Assembly: GCF_020103755.1 (NCBI RefSeq)
Contig: NZ_JAHSQD010000012.1
Coordinates: 1-44,844 of the forward strand
Source of the DNA: Streptomyces sp. LS1784
Lineage (GTDB): Bacteria; Actinomycetota; Actinomycetes; Streptomycetales; Streptomycetaceae
DNA: 44,844 bases
Direction: 5' to 3'
The notes under the pieces were generated by a model. That model was not told the DNA's origin, ran no database searches, and worked only from the letters and a program-made list of their open reading frames with translations. Positions 8,280 through 17,080 of the stretch are shown here, piece by piece (position 1 is the first letter of the stretch; every line of letters begins with the position of its first letter). The position numbers were made by a program, and so were the translations under genes.

Positions 8280-9374
8280 ATGGTCAGCATCGCGGACCTG
8301 CCCATCCGCCCCGAACTGAAGGGGCTGACCGCCTACGGCGCCCCGCAGCTCGATGTTCCCGTGCGGCTCAACACGAACGAGAACCCGTATCCGCTGCCCG
8401 ACGGGCTGGTGGCGGAGATCGCGGCCCGGCTGGTGCCGGTGCTGCGCGAACTGAACCGCTATCCGGACCGGGACGCGGTGGCCCTGCGCATCGCGCTCGC
8501 CAAGCACCTGGAGGGCAGCACCGGGGTCGCGCTGAGCGAGCGGCAGGTCTGGGCGGCCAACGGATCGAACGAGGTCATCCAGCAGCTGCTGCAGGCGTTC
8601 GGCGGGCCCGGGCGAGTCGCCCTCGGCTTCGAGCCGTCCTACGCGGTGCACCGCGAGATCGCCCGCAGTACGGGCACCCGCTGGGTCTCGGCGCCCCGGG
8701 CCGCGGACTTCACGATCGCGCCGGCCGCGTCGTGCGCGGCGATCGCCGAGCACCGGCCGCAGGTCGTCTTCATCACCGCGCCGAACAACCCGACCGGCAC
8801 CGGGGTTAGCGCCGACACCGTGGCCGCGCTCTACGACGCGGCCCAGGAAGCGGGTCCCTCGCTGGTGGTTTTGGACGAGGCGTACGTCGAGTTCCAGCGC
8901 ACCCCGTCTCTGCTGCCGCTGATCGCCGGCCGGCCGCTGCTGGTCGTGGTGCGCACCCTGTCGAAGGGGCTCGGCTTGGCCGGGCTGCGCCTCGGCTACC
9001 TGGCCGGCTGCGCCGCAGTCGTCGAGGCCCTGCAACTCGTGCGTCTGCCCTATCACTTGTCCGCCCCCACGCAGGCCGTCGCGCTGACGGTGCTGGAGCA
9101 CGCCCCAGCCCTGCTGGCCAACATCGAGAGGATCACCGCGGAGCGGGACCGGCTGGTGCGGGAACTACGCGCGGCCGGCTACGAGGTGGCCGCCTCCGAG
9201 GCGAACTTCGTGCAGTTCGGCCGGTTCCGGGACACCCGCCGGGCCTGGCGGGAGATCGCGGCCCGCGGTGCGCTCGTCCGCGACAGTGAAGTCCCCTCCT
9301 GGTTGCGGGTCTCGGTGGGGACGCAGGCGGAGAACGACGTGTTCCTGGCGGCCGTCCACGAACGGCTGCCGTAG
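8280..9374 (+). CDS. HisC-like class I/II PLP aminotransferase
   Basis: A 364-residue fold-type I aminotransferase. The start is the ATG at 8280, with AAGGA seven bases upstream; a longer open frame reaching back into the hydrolase gene is spurious. Landmarks are [11 protein letters not shown] (about residues 30-40), [18 protein letters not shown] (about 167-176), LDEAYVEF (199-206) and the PLP lysine in [16 protein letters not shown] (Lys229). The protein closely resembles histidinol-phosphate aminotransferase, but no his genes surround it. HisC relatives are often recruited to transaminate unusual 2-oxo acids. In this operon it probably converts the aldolase/dioxygenase-derived oxo acid into an amino acid for the NRPS. 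Its stop codon overlaps the exporter start. Confidence 0.92.
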   Translation: MVSIADLPIRPELKGLTAYGAPQLDVPVRLNTNENPYPLPDGLVAEIAARLVPVLRELNRYPDRDAVALRIALAKHLEGSTGVALSERQVWAANGSNEVIQQLLQAFGGPGRVALGFEPSYAVHREIARSTGTRWVSAPRAADFTIAPAASCAAIAEHRPQVVFITAPNNPTGTGVSADTVAALYDAAQEAGPSLVVLDEAYVEFQRTPSLLPLIAGRPLLVVVRTLSKGLGLAGLRLGYLAGCAAVVEALQLVRLPYHLSAPTQAVALTVLEHAPALLANIERITAERDRLVRELRAAGYEVAASEANFVQFGRFRDTRRAWREIAARGALVRDSEVPSWLRVSVGTQAENDVFLAAVHERLP

Positions 9375-9991
9375 TGCCTGCGCACCTGCCGCTCTTCGTG
9401 CTCACCACCTGGCTGCTGGCGATGTTGCCGGGCGCCGGACACGCCCTGATGTTGCGCCAGACCCTGGAGGGTGGGCTGCACATCGCCAGGGTCACCATTG
9501 TCGGCAACGCGACGGGCCTGCTGCTGTGGTCCCTGTCCGCAGCGGCTGGCCTGTCCGCGCTGCTGTCGGCCAGGCCGGGTGTGTACGTCGTGGTCCGGAT
9601 CGCCGGCGGCGTCGTGCTGTGCGTGCTCGGGATCAACACGTTCCGGGCGCGCCGCGGCCGTCCGCAGCCACCCGGAGCGGCCGCCGCACCCGGCCGGCGG
9701 TGGGGCGCCTTCGGAGCCGGGCTCGCGACGAACCTGGGCAATCCGAAGGCCGGTGTCTTCGCGGTCTCGGTACTGCCGCAGTTCGTCACCACACACGGCC
9801 CGGTCTTCGCGTCGAGCGCGTTGCTGGGCGTGGTCTGGGCGGGTGTGAACGCCTGCTGGTACCTGCTGTTCACCTGGGGCGTCAGCCGTGGCCGGTCACT
9901 GGTGACCCGGCCGGCCGTACAGCGGGCCCTGCGCCTGGTGACCGGGCTAGTGCTGGTGCTGCTCGGGGTCGCGGTCGCGGCGGGATACTGA
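9374..9991 (+). CDS. LysE/RhtB-family amino-acid exporter
   Basis: A 205-residue membrane protein with about six hydrophobic segments and the family landmarks LPGAGHALMLRQTLEGG (about residues 18-34) and FGAGLATNLGNPKAGVF (about 115-131). LysE-type proteins export amino acids and small analogues. The GTG start at 9374 overlaps the aminotransferase TAG by one base, so translation is coupled. This suggests it exports the amino acid made by the preceding enzymes or the finished product. Confidence 0.9.
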   Translation: MPAHLPLFVLTTWLLAMLPGAGHALMLRQTLEGGLHIARVTIVGNATGLLLWSLSAAAGLSALLSARPGVYVVVRIAGGVVLCVLGINTFRARRGRPQPPGAAAAPGRRWGAFGAGLATNLGNPKAGVFAVSVLPQFVTTHGPVFASSALLGVVWAGVNACWYLLFTWGVSRGRSLVTRPAVQRALRLVTGLVLVLLGVAVAAGY

Positions 9992-10016
9992 CCGGGGAAC
10001 GGACGATCTGCTGCCG

Positions 10017-10040
10017 GGGTACTGCCGGCCGGCAGTACCC
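10017..10040. terminator. Perfect 24-base palindrome between convergent genes
   Basis: A 12-base arm GGGTACTGCCGG is followed at once by its exact reverse complement. It lies between the LysE gene (ends 9991, plus) and the ATP-grasp gene (ends 10060, minus). The position and symmetry fit a bidirectional terminator. There is no T-tract, which is common for Streptomyces terminators. Confidence 0.75.
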
Positions 10041-10059
10041 GGGTGCGTTGCGAAGCCGC

Positions 10060-11355
10060 TCAGTACTGCGGCAGCTCCAACCCGGTCAGGCGGCGGGGGC
10101 CGTCCTCGAAGCACAGCTCGAAGGTGAGGGCGGCCCGGGCGGCCTCGATGCAGGCGAGCACCGCGTCGTGGTCCTCGCCCACGCCGGAGACGGTGTCCAG
10201 CGTGCGCGTGGCGGTGCCGCCCGACAGGTCCGTACCGGGGCGGACGAAACTCCGGTAGGCCGTGACACCAGGCAGGCTCCGCACCTCCTCGGCACCTTCG
10301 ACGCCTTCCAGCCGGCACGGGCGCTGCGGCGCCAGGTTGTTGTACTGGAAGTACACCTTGCCGCCGAGGTCGAACGGCGCCGGCAGCCGGGACTCGCCCA
10401 GCGCGACGCGGGCGCCGAGCTCCACCAGGTCCACGTCGCAGGTCTCCCTGGCCATCATGTTGACGTAGCCGGAGATGCGGCCGTTGATCTCGATGATGCG
10501 CGGTCCATCGGCGGTGAGCTTGACCTCCGTGTGGGTGAAGCCGCAGTTGGCCCCGACCGCCCGGAGCGCGGCGCCGACCAGGTCGAGTACCTCACGCTGC
10601 TCCGCCTCGGGCAGGTGGCTCGGCCAGATTCGGCCGGTACCCCGGAACGGCGGCATGACCGGGGTCTTGTCGGTGAGCACCAGGTGGGTGATGCCCTCCG
10701 GGGTGCAGACGCTCTCCACCGAGACGTAGTCGCCGAAGGGCTCGCTCGGCCGGCCCTGCAGGAACTCCTCGACGATGAACGGCCCCCACTGCCCCGCGGC
10801 GACCAGCCGGTCCAGATACTCGCGCACCTCGGCGCGGTCGGCCGGCGAGCGTATGGCGAAGGTGTGCCGGCTGAGGGTCCCCTCGACGGGTTTCACGATC
10901 GCGGGCAATCCGACGGCGTCCAGGGCACGGTCCCAGCCGGTGATCGAGTTGATCAGCGCGGTACGGGTCCGGTCCACGCCCGATTCGGCCAGGGCCCGGC
11001 GCTGAAGTCCCTTGTCGGTGAAGAGGCGGGCGGTCCGTTCGGACGGCCCGGGGACGCCCGCCGCGGCGGCGAGCGCCGCCGCGGGCCGGATCAGCTCGTC
11101 GCAGAAGGTGAGCACCGCGTCGGGAGCGATCGTCCGGATCAGGTCGGCGTCCGCGGCCGGTACCCCGGACAGGGTGTGGACCTCGCCGAGCATCTCCATC
11201 ACCGGCCGCAGCTGCTCGACGTGGTCGGAGTGGGCCGGTACCAGGAAGGCCACGTCGCCCAGATCGGCCAGGCCCGCGCCGATCTCGCCGGCGGGCACGG
11301 CGCCGAGGTCGTAGAGGACGGCGAAGCGCGGCCTGGAGCGGGTTGCCATGATCAC
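10060..11355 (-). CDS. ATP-grasp carboxylate-amine ligase
   Basis: A 431-residue ATP-grasp enzyme. The central region carries FTDKGLQRRALAESGV, PAIVKPVEGTLSRHTF (nucleotide-binding Lys) and FIVEEFLQG. The metal-binding block is HTEVKLTADG followed by PRIIEINGRISG (Glu, Asn). This is the layout of the L-amino-acid ligase type (DdaF- or TabS-like), which activates a carboxylate as an acyl phosphate and couples an amine. The GTG start at 11355 overlaps the TGA of the PCP-C gene as GTGA, so translation is coupled. It probably adds a residue or cap to the peptide outside the NRPS line. Self-resistance by modification is less likely. Confidence 0.9.
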   Translation of the reverse strand: MIMATRSRPRFAVLYDLGAVPAGEIGAGLADLGDVAFLVPAHSDHVEQLRPVMEMLGEVHTLSGVPAADADLIRTIAPDAVLTFCDELIRPAAALAAAAGVPGPSERTARLFTDKGLQRRALAESGVDRTRTALINSITGWDRALDAVGLPAIVKPVEGTLSRHTFAIRSPADRAEVREYLDRLVAAGQWGPFIVEEFLQGRPSEPFGDYVSVESVCTPEGITHLVLTDKTPVMPPFRGTGRIWPSHLPEAEQREVLDLVGAALRAVGANCGFTHTEVKLTADGPRIIEINGRISGYVNMMARETCDVDLVELGARVALGESRLPAPFDLGGKVYFQYNNLAPQRPCRLEGVEGAEEVRSLPGVTAYRSFVRPGTDLSGGTATRTLDTVSGVGEDHDAVLACIEAARAALTFELCFEDGPRRLTGLELPQY

Positions 11356-13061
11356 TGGTCACTTTCCTGTGTCGGGTCGGGGTCTGCGGTGAGCTCCGAG
11401 CGTTCCCCGGCCGCTGAGGTGGCCGCGGTCAGTGCGGCGGCCGGGGTGCTCCCGGCCGGATCGGCGGCGAGGCGGACGAGGCTCTCGTGCAGGGTGCGGG
11501 CGTACGCCTCGACCGAGGGCCGGGCGATGAAGCCCGGGTCGAAACCGATGCGCAGCTGCCCGCTCTCGCCCGTGATCTCCACGTTGACGTGGAAGGCGAA
11601 GCTGGGCTTGCCGCGCCGCCACCGGCCGCGAATGGGCGTGGCCGACGCCTCGTCGAGGTCCCGGTGGGCATGGAAGTGCATGTAGTTGAAGACCACCTGG
11701 AACGCGGGCCGGCCCAGGCGCTCGGTCAGCAGTGCCTGCGGGAAGTGCCGATGGGCGTAGCCCGTGCGCTCCAGCTGGTCGGCGGACCGGACCAGGTCCG
11801 CCCAGCTGCCGGCGACGGTGGCGAAACGGACCGGCAGGGTGTTGAGGAAGAGCCCGCTCGCGCGGTCCGAACCCTCGCTCTCCGGGCGGGTGTTGAACAC
11901 CAGTCCGGTCACGAGGTCCTGCTCGCGGCCGGACCAGGCGCCCAGCGCCGAGGCGTGCGCGGCCAGCAGCACCGACTTGAGCGAGGTGCCCAGCACGCGC
12001 GCCGCGTCCGACAGCGAGCCGACCAGGTCCGCCGCCAGGTCCAGCTCGTACCGCTCCGCCGCGTCCACCACGTGCGCGGGGGCGACGGGCCGGACGAGCC
12101 CGGCCGCGTCGCCCGCCTGGGCGAGCCAGTGCTCCGCCGCCTCCGCAGACGCGGCGGCGGCCAGTTCCGCGGCGATGAAGTCGTGCTGGACCCGGGCGTT
12201 GACCGCGGCCACCCGTTCGGCAGCCGCCGGGTCGACGCCCGCCTCGTAGAGGTGCACGAGTTCGACCGCGAGCCGGCTGAAGCTCCAGCCGTCCAGCACC
12301 GCGTGGTGAGCGGAGAGCGCCACATGGAACGAGTCGGGCAGCGTGACGACCAGGAACCGGACCAGCGGCGCGGTACGCCAGTCCAGCGGTGCGGCGCTCC
12401 GCAACGAGCGCCAGTCGTCGACCTGCAGCAGTGCCTGGTCCGCGGACTCGGCGTGCTCGACCCGCAGCTCGGGCTCGACCTGCTGCCACACCAGTTGGGC
12501 CGGTACGGACAGGTCGCCGAAGTCGAACGAGGTCCGCAGCGCGGGATGCCGGCGGGTCAGGCCCTGCACAGCTGCCCGGAACCGGTCCTCGTCGAACGGG
12601 GCGCACACCTTCCAGCCCTCGACGCTGTGGTACAGGTGAGGGTCCTGGCTGGTCTCGCACAGGTACAGCATCCCGGTCTGCAGCGCGGACGCGGGCAGCG
12701 CGTCCTGGAGGCTGTCCGGCAGGCGTTCGCGGTCCTCGTCGGTGAGCAGCGAGAAGGGACCGCCCGCCGCGGGCACCCCGGCGGCGGGGGCGGCTGCCGT
12801 GGTGTCCGGGGCCTCACCCGGCTGGAGGCCGGCGGCGTTCTGCAGCAGTGCGCGGACCGTCTGGTGGACCAGCAGGTCGCGCAGCGAGAGGTTGATGCCG
12901 TTGGCCCGTGCCTCGTTCACGACGCGCACTGCGAGAAGTGAATCGCCGCCCATGGCATAGAACTTGCTGTCGAGCGTGACCTCTGACGCCTCCAGGCTCT
13001 CCCTGAATATGGCCAGCAGGGTGCCCGCGGTCTCTTCCACGAGTATTTCTTCCGTACTCAT
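11352..13061 (-). CDS. Free-standing PCP-condensation NRPS didomain
   Basis: A 569-residue protein. Residues about 5-80 are a peptidyl carrier domain with FYAMGGDSLLAV (phosphopantetheine Ser41). After a Pro/Ala-rich linker (about 82-102), a condensation domain spans about 110-540 with an intact HHAVLDG motif (252-258) and the typical downstream segment VTGLVFNTRPE. There is no adenylation domain, so the carrier must be loaded in trans, probably by one of the A domains at 14623-17034 or 25310-28168. The ATG at 13061 overlaps the MFS stop as TGATG with GAGGGG upstream. It is the only working condensation domain in the cluster besides that of NRPS2. Confidence 0.92.
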   Translation of the reverse strand: MSTEEILVEETAGTLLAIFRESLEASEVTLDSKFYAMGGDSLLAVRVVNEARANGINLSLRDLLVHQTVRALLQNAAGLQPGEAPDTTAAAPAAGVPAAGGPFSLLTDEDRERLPDSLQDALPASALQTGMLYLCETSQDPHLYHSVEGWKVCAPFDEDRFRAAVQGLTRRHPALRTSFDFGDLSVPAQLVWQQVEPELRVEHAESADQALLQVDDWRSLRSAAPLDWRTAPLVRFLVVTLPDSFHVALSAHHAVLDGWSFSRLAVELVHLYEAGVDPAAAERVAAVNARVQHDFIAAELAAAASAEAAEHWLAQAGDAAGLVRPVAPAHVVDAAERYELDLAADLVGSLSDAARVLGTSLKSVLLAAHASALGAWSGREQDLVTGLVFNTRPESEGSDRASGLFLNTLPVRFATVAGSWADLVRSADQLERTGYAHRHFPQALLTERLGRPAFQVVFNYMHFHAHRDLDEASATPIRGRWRRGKPSFAFHVNVEITGESGQLRIGFDPGFIARPSVEAYARTLHESLVRLAADPAGSTPAAALTAATSAAGERSELTADPDPTQESDQ

Positions 13062-14356
13062 CAATGCCCCTCGACCTTGGTCGGGATTCCGGGAATGTCA
13101 CGCATGGTGCGCAGCGGCGAGAACACGACGAAGAGCGCCGCGCTCCACATGCCGAAGGTGCAGACCCACATGGTGGTGCGAAGGCCGGCGGTGGCACCGA
13201 GCGACCCGCCGAAGAGCGAGCCCAGCGGCACCACCCCGTAGCAGATCCACAAATACACCGAGCTCACCCGGCTCAGCAGGTCGGGCGGGCAGACCCGCTG
13301 GCGGTAGGAGAGCGAGGCGCTGTTGAACAGCGTCGAGTTCGCCGACAGGGCCGCCAGGCCGACGGCGAACATGGCCAGTCCCCAGCCCGGGCGGGCGGCC
13401 GGCATCAGCAGGTAGAGCGGCCCGGGGACCAGCATGGACAGCCAGACGATCCGCGCCGAGCCGACCGCGTTCGAGAGCCGGCTGGCGAACGCGCCGGCGA
13501 GCAGGCCGCCGATCGCGGCGGACGAGAAGACCAGGCCGATGGCCGTCGAGGAGGCGTGCAACTGCCGTGACATGAAGGTGACCTGGACCGAGGAGGCGGC
13601 CATGACGAAGAAGTTGGAGACGCTGGTGCAGATCAGCATCCGTCGCAGGACCGTCTCGTGGCGCACGAAGGCCAGCCCCTCAGCCATCGCGGTACGGAAC
13701 GGCGGGCGCTTGGCCGCATCCGCCGGCTCAGCGGCCGCGGGGACCCTGATCAGCCCGAGAGTGAGCGCGCTCAGCCCGTAGGTGGCGGCGTTCGCGAAGA
13801 GCCCGCGCGCGGCGCCCAGCCAGCCGACCAGCAGGCCGGCCAGCGCCGGCCCGCCCATCTCGGCGAGTGAGTCCGACATGCCCAGCTTGCCGTTGCCGTC
13901 GACCAGTTGGGTGCTGCTGACCAGCTTGGGCAGCTGGCTTCGGTAGGCGACGGTGAAGAGCACCGTCAGGGTGCCGGTCGCGCCGACCACGAGGTAGAGG
14001 TAGGGCAGGCTCAGCCAGCCGGTCATGCTCGCCACCGGGATCGACACCAGCAGCAGCATCCGGCCGAGGTCGCACGCGATCATCGTCCTGCGCTGGTCGA
14101 GGCGGTCGGCGACCACTCCGGCCGGGAGCGAGAAGAGCAGGTACGGCAGCCAGCCGAGCAGAGTCAACAGCGAGACCTGGAACGTTGACGCGTGTAGGAC
14201 GTCGAGAGCCAACAGCGGCATGGCGACCAGGGCGACCCGAGGGCCCAAGGTGCCCATTCCCTGGCCGGTCCACAGCAGCATGAAGTTCTTGTTCCGCCAC
14301 AGCGAGTCCGCGGGACCCGCCTCGGTGCGCCGCGCGGGCGCCGTCCGTTGTGTCAC
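13061..14356 (-). CDS. MFS efflux transporter (EntS-like)
   Basis: A major facilitator of about 431 residues with roughly twelve hydrophobic helices. The motif-A loop PAGVVADRLDQRRTMIACD follows helix 2. I chose GTG 14356 (VTQRTAPARR), preceded by AGGACAGGACA; upstream residues look non-coding, though the frame stays open to 14431. The sequence pattern (RNKNFMLLWTGQGMGTLG, NSASLSYRQRVCPPDLLSRV) fits the EntS/MFS_3 branch, which often exports siderophores or antibiotics. It is first in the operon with PCP-C and ATP-grasp, so it probably exports the finished peptide and confers self-protection. Confidence 0.88.
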   Translation of the reverse strand: MTQRTAPARRTEAGPADSLWRNKNFMLLWTGQGMGTLGPRVALVAMPLLALDVLHASTFQVSLLTLLGWLPYLLFSLPAGVVADRLDQRRTMIACDLGRMLLLVSIPVASMTGWLSLPYLYLVVGATGTLTVLFTVAYRSQLPKLVSSTQLVDGNGKLGMSDSLAEMGGPALAGLLVGWLGAARGLFANAATYGLSALTLGLIRVPAAAEPADAAKRPPFRTAMAEGLAFVRHETVLRRMLICTSVSNFFVMAASSVQVTFMSRQLHASSTAIGLVFSSAAIGGLLAGAFASRLSNAVGSARIVWLSMLVPGPLYLLMPAARPGWGLAMFAVGLAALSANSTLFNSASLSYRQRVCPPDLLSRVSSVYLWICYGVVPLGSLFGGSLGATAGLRTTMWVCTFGMWSAALFVVFSPLRTMRDIPGIPTKVEGH

Positions 14357-14622
14357 TGTCCTGTCCTGCCTTGCCTGACAACGTTGGGAACTCTGCCAGG
14401 CATACAGTGCCAGCTCCGCCGTAGCGCGCACCAGACCAGTGAGTGCGAACTACCGCCATTGTGCCCGGGGTTCTGCCGCCCGCCCGGCCGGACCGGTGCC
14501 TAGCATCGGTCTGCGCGTTTGTTGCCGACGGCACCGCGCCGAACATGAGGACATGTGCCGGCGGCCGTTGCTGCCTCACGGGAAATGCCCGTGCAAACCG
14601 ATCGAGATAGGTGAAAGCGCTC
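14357..14622. promoter_or_regulatory. Divergent promoter region between exporter operon and NRPS operon
   Basis: This 266-base gap lies between divergent MFS and NRPS1 genes and must carry the promoters for the two main biosynthetic operons. It is the most likely target for the XRE/NB-ARC regulator. I see no clear operator repeat. Confidence 0.5.
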
Positions 14623-17034
14623 GTGGGAAATGAGCTTCCGGGGCAGGCCGACGCCCCCACCGGGTTCCCCTTCGGCGGAACATGCTGTGCGACGGCGCCC
14701 TGCCGGAAGTCGCGGTCGACCCGCATTCTTCCGGCCGAGTTGGCGAGCCGCATCGGCGCCCACGCCGAGGAGCTCATCTGCGCGGCCGTGCTCGTCCTGG
14801 CACGCAAGTACGCCGACAGCACCGCCTTCTCGCTGGGGATCCGGCGGACGACCTGGTCGCCGACCGCGTCGGCCCGCGATCTGGTCGCCTCGATGCCCTC
14901 CTCGCTACGGCTGGCCGACCATCTCGCCTTCGTCGCCGCGGCGTTGCGGGCGGTGCGCGCCCCCGAGCCGGAGCGGGACGCCACGGCCGAGATCGTCTGC
15001 GTGCTCGACGGGCCGGCCGCAGTCGGCCTGGGTGCGGAGCTGGTCGTCTCGCACGAGCGATCCCAGGAGGGTGCCATCGTTCTGCACGCGGACGCCGACG
15101 AACACCGGTTCGGCACCCCCTTCGTGCAGCGGATGCTCGGACACCTGGAGCGGCTGCTCTATCAGATGTGCACTGAGGTGGAACTGACTATCGGGCAACT
15201 TTCCGTCACCACGGACGCCGAGGTCGAGCAGCTGCGTGCACTGACCTGCACGCGGCGGGACTACCCGCGCGACTCGGGCGTCTACCAGCTGTTCGCCGAA
15301 CAGGCGGCGGCCCGGCCGGACAGCGTGGCGATCAGTCACCAGGACGGGCCCACCAGCTACCGGGAGTTGCAGCAGCAGGCGGAGGAGCTTGCCCGCTGGC
15401 TGCGGGCGCAGGGGGTGTCCGCGGGCAGCCGCATCGCGTTCCTGCTGGAGAAGACCCCGCGGCTGCTCGCGGTGGTGCTGGCGATCGTGCGGCTGGGCGC
15501 CTGCTACGTCCCGATCGATCCCAGCACGCCGGCCGAGCGCCGGGCCTTCCTGCTCGCCGACAGCGGCGCCCGTCTGCTGGTCACCGAGGACCCGCGGGTC
15601 AGCGCCGACATCCCGGTGTTCGACCTCACCGCGTCCCGGGCGAACCCCGCGGACGGTGGACCGCTGCCGGCACCGGCGGGGCCGGAGGCCGAAGCGTACG
15701 TGATGTACACCTCGGGGACCACCGGCCGCCCCAAGGGCGTGGTGATCAACCAGCGCGCCGTGGTCCGGCTGGTGTACAACACCGACTTCGCGGACCTGTC
15801 GCCGGACGCCCGCATCCTGCAGACCGGCGCCATCGCCTTCGACGCCACGACCTTCGAGTTCTGGGGAGCGCTGCTCAACGGCGGCACCGTCGTGCTGGTG
15901 CCCGCCACCACCATGCTCAACGCAGTGGAGCTGCGGGCCGCCATCGAGCAGCACCGGGCGAACCTGATGTTCCTGACGGCCGCACTGTTCAACCAACTGG
16001 TCGACCAGGACCCGACGGCGCTGGCCGGCTGCCATGTGCTGGTGGGCGGCGAGGCGCTGTCCCCGGCGCATGTCGCGCGGGCCGTCGAGGCATGCCCGAG
16101 CAGCACCTTCAGCAACGCCTACGGTCCGACGGAGAACACCACGTTCTCAGTGGCGCAGCGCATCACCGAGACCGGCCAGGGCCGGATACCGATCGGGCGC
16201 CCGATCGCCAACTCCACGGCCTGGGTGCTTGACCGCGACGGCCACCCCCAGCCGCTCGGTGTCCCCGGCGAACTCCACGTCGGCGGCGACGGGCTGAGCT
16301 CCGGCTACCTCAACCGGCCCGAGCTCAACCAAGCGGCGTTCGTGGCGGCGCCCGGGATCGGCGAGGGCCGCCTCTACCGCACCGGTGACATCGTCCGCTG
16401 GACCGAGGACGGCCTGCTGGACTACCTCGGGCGCGCCGACAACCAGGTCAAGATCCGCGGTTACCGCATCGAACTGGGCGAGATCGAGGTCCAGTTGGGC
16501 CTGCTCCCGGGGGTCCGGGAGGCGGCGGTGGTGCTCCATCCGCTGGCCGACGGCATCCCGGCACTGCGGGCCTTCGTCACCGCGGAAGCCCGGATCGACG
16601 CGGCCGGCCTCGGCGAGCGGCTCGCCGCGGTGCTGCCCGAGTACATGATGCCCTCCGTGATCCAGCAGGTGCCCGCGATGCCCCGGACCCAGAACAACAA
16701 GATCGACCGGGCCGCACTGAACACGATCGCGCTGCCGTCCGCGGCCGCCGCAGCAGGGGAGCGCGCCCCGCGGACGGAGCTGGAGACCACAGTGGCCGCG
16801 GCCTTCGCCGAGGTGCTCGGGGTGGCGTCGGTCTCCCTGGACGACGACTTCTTCGAGCTCGGCGGCCACTCGCTGCGGATGATGCGGCTGTGGAACCGGC
16901 TCCGCTCGGTCACCGGCGTGCCGATCGAGCTCAAGCAGGTGCTCGACACCCCGACCGTGGCCGGCATCGCGGCCCTGCTGGAGCAGGGCGCCGCCGGGAG
17001 CGTGACGCGGCCGCGCCTGGTGCGCCGTTCGTGA
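14623..17034 (+). CDS. NRPS1: vestigial condensation domain, adenylation, PCP
   Basis: About 803 residues. AGGTGA eight bases upstream favours GTG 14623; GTG 14611 is in frame. Residues about 25-205 resemble only the later part of a condensation domain ([32 protein letters not shown]) and lack HHxxxDG. The adenylation domain follows with [45 protein letters not shown] and the A10 lysine in NNKIDR. The hand-extracted specificity code is about D-A-F-F-L-G-A-T-F-K, closest to branched aliphatic (Ile/Val) types. The PCP has [12 protein letters not shown] with Ser750. It starts the long plus operon, 46 bases before NRPS2. The module cannot condense on its own, so it probably loads a starter or serves PCP-C in trans. 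Confidence 0.9.
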   Translation: MGNELPGQADAPTGFPFGGTCCATAPCRKSRSTRILPAELASRIGAHAEELICAAVLVLARKYADSTAFSLGIRRTTWSPTASARDLVASMPSSLRLADHLAFVAAALRAVRAPEPERDATAEIVCVLDGPAAVGLGAELVVSHERSQEGAIVLHADADEHRFGTPFVQRMLGHLERLLYQMCTEVELTIGQLSVTTDAEVEQLRALTCTRRDYPRDSGVYQLFAEQAAARPDSVAISHQDGPTSYRELQQQAEELARWLRAQGVSAGSRIAFLLEKTPRLLAVVLAIVRLGACYVPIDPSTPAERRAFLLADSGARLLVTEDPRVSADIPVFDLTASRANPADGGPLPAPAGPEAEAYVMYTSGTTGRPKGVVINQRAVVRLVYNTDFADLSPDARILQTGAIAFDATTFEFWGALLNGGTVVLVPATTMLNAVELRAAIEQHRANLMFLTAALFNQLVDQDPTALAGCHVLVGGEALSPAHVARAVEACPSSTFSNAYGPTENTTFSVAQRITETGQGRIPIGRPIANSTAWVLDRDGHPQPLGVPGELHVGGDGLSSGYLNRPELNQAAFVAAPGIGEGRLYRTGDIVRWTEDGLLDYLGRADNQVKIRGYRIELGEIEVQLGLLPGVREAAVVLHPLADGIPALRAFVTAEARIDAAGLGERLAAVLPEYMMPSVIQQVPAMPRTQNNKIDRAALNTIALPSAAAAAGERAPRTELETTVAAAFAEVLGVASVSLDDDFFELGGHSLRMMRLWNRLRSVTGVPIELKQVLDTPTVAGIAALLEQGAAGSVTRPRLVRRS

Positions 17035-17080
17035 CCCGCCACCCGTGCTGTCCGTCGGCCAGGGATTCCAAGGAGTGAGC

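Noticed and set aside
8280-9374. Histidine-biosynthesis hisC
   Set aside because: Sequence alone resembles HisC, but no his genes flank it and it is coupled to an exporter in a biosynthetic operon, so a recruited aminotransferase is more likely.
9268-11685. 805-residue plus-strand ORF across the ATP-grasp gene
   Set aside because: It is antisense to the ATP-grasp gene and the end of PCP-C, with no family motifs. It is a by-product of high third-position GC.
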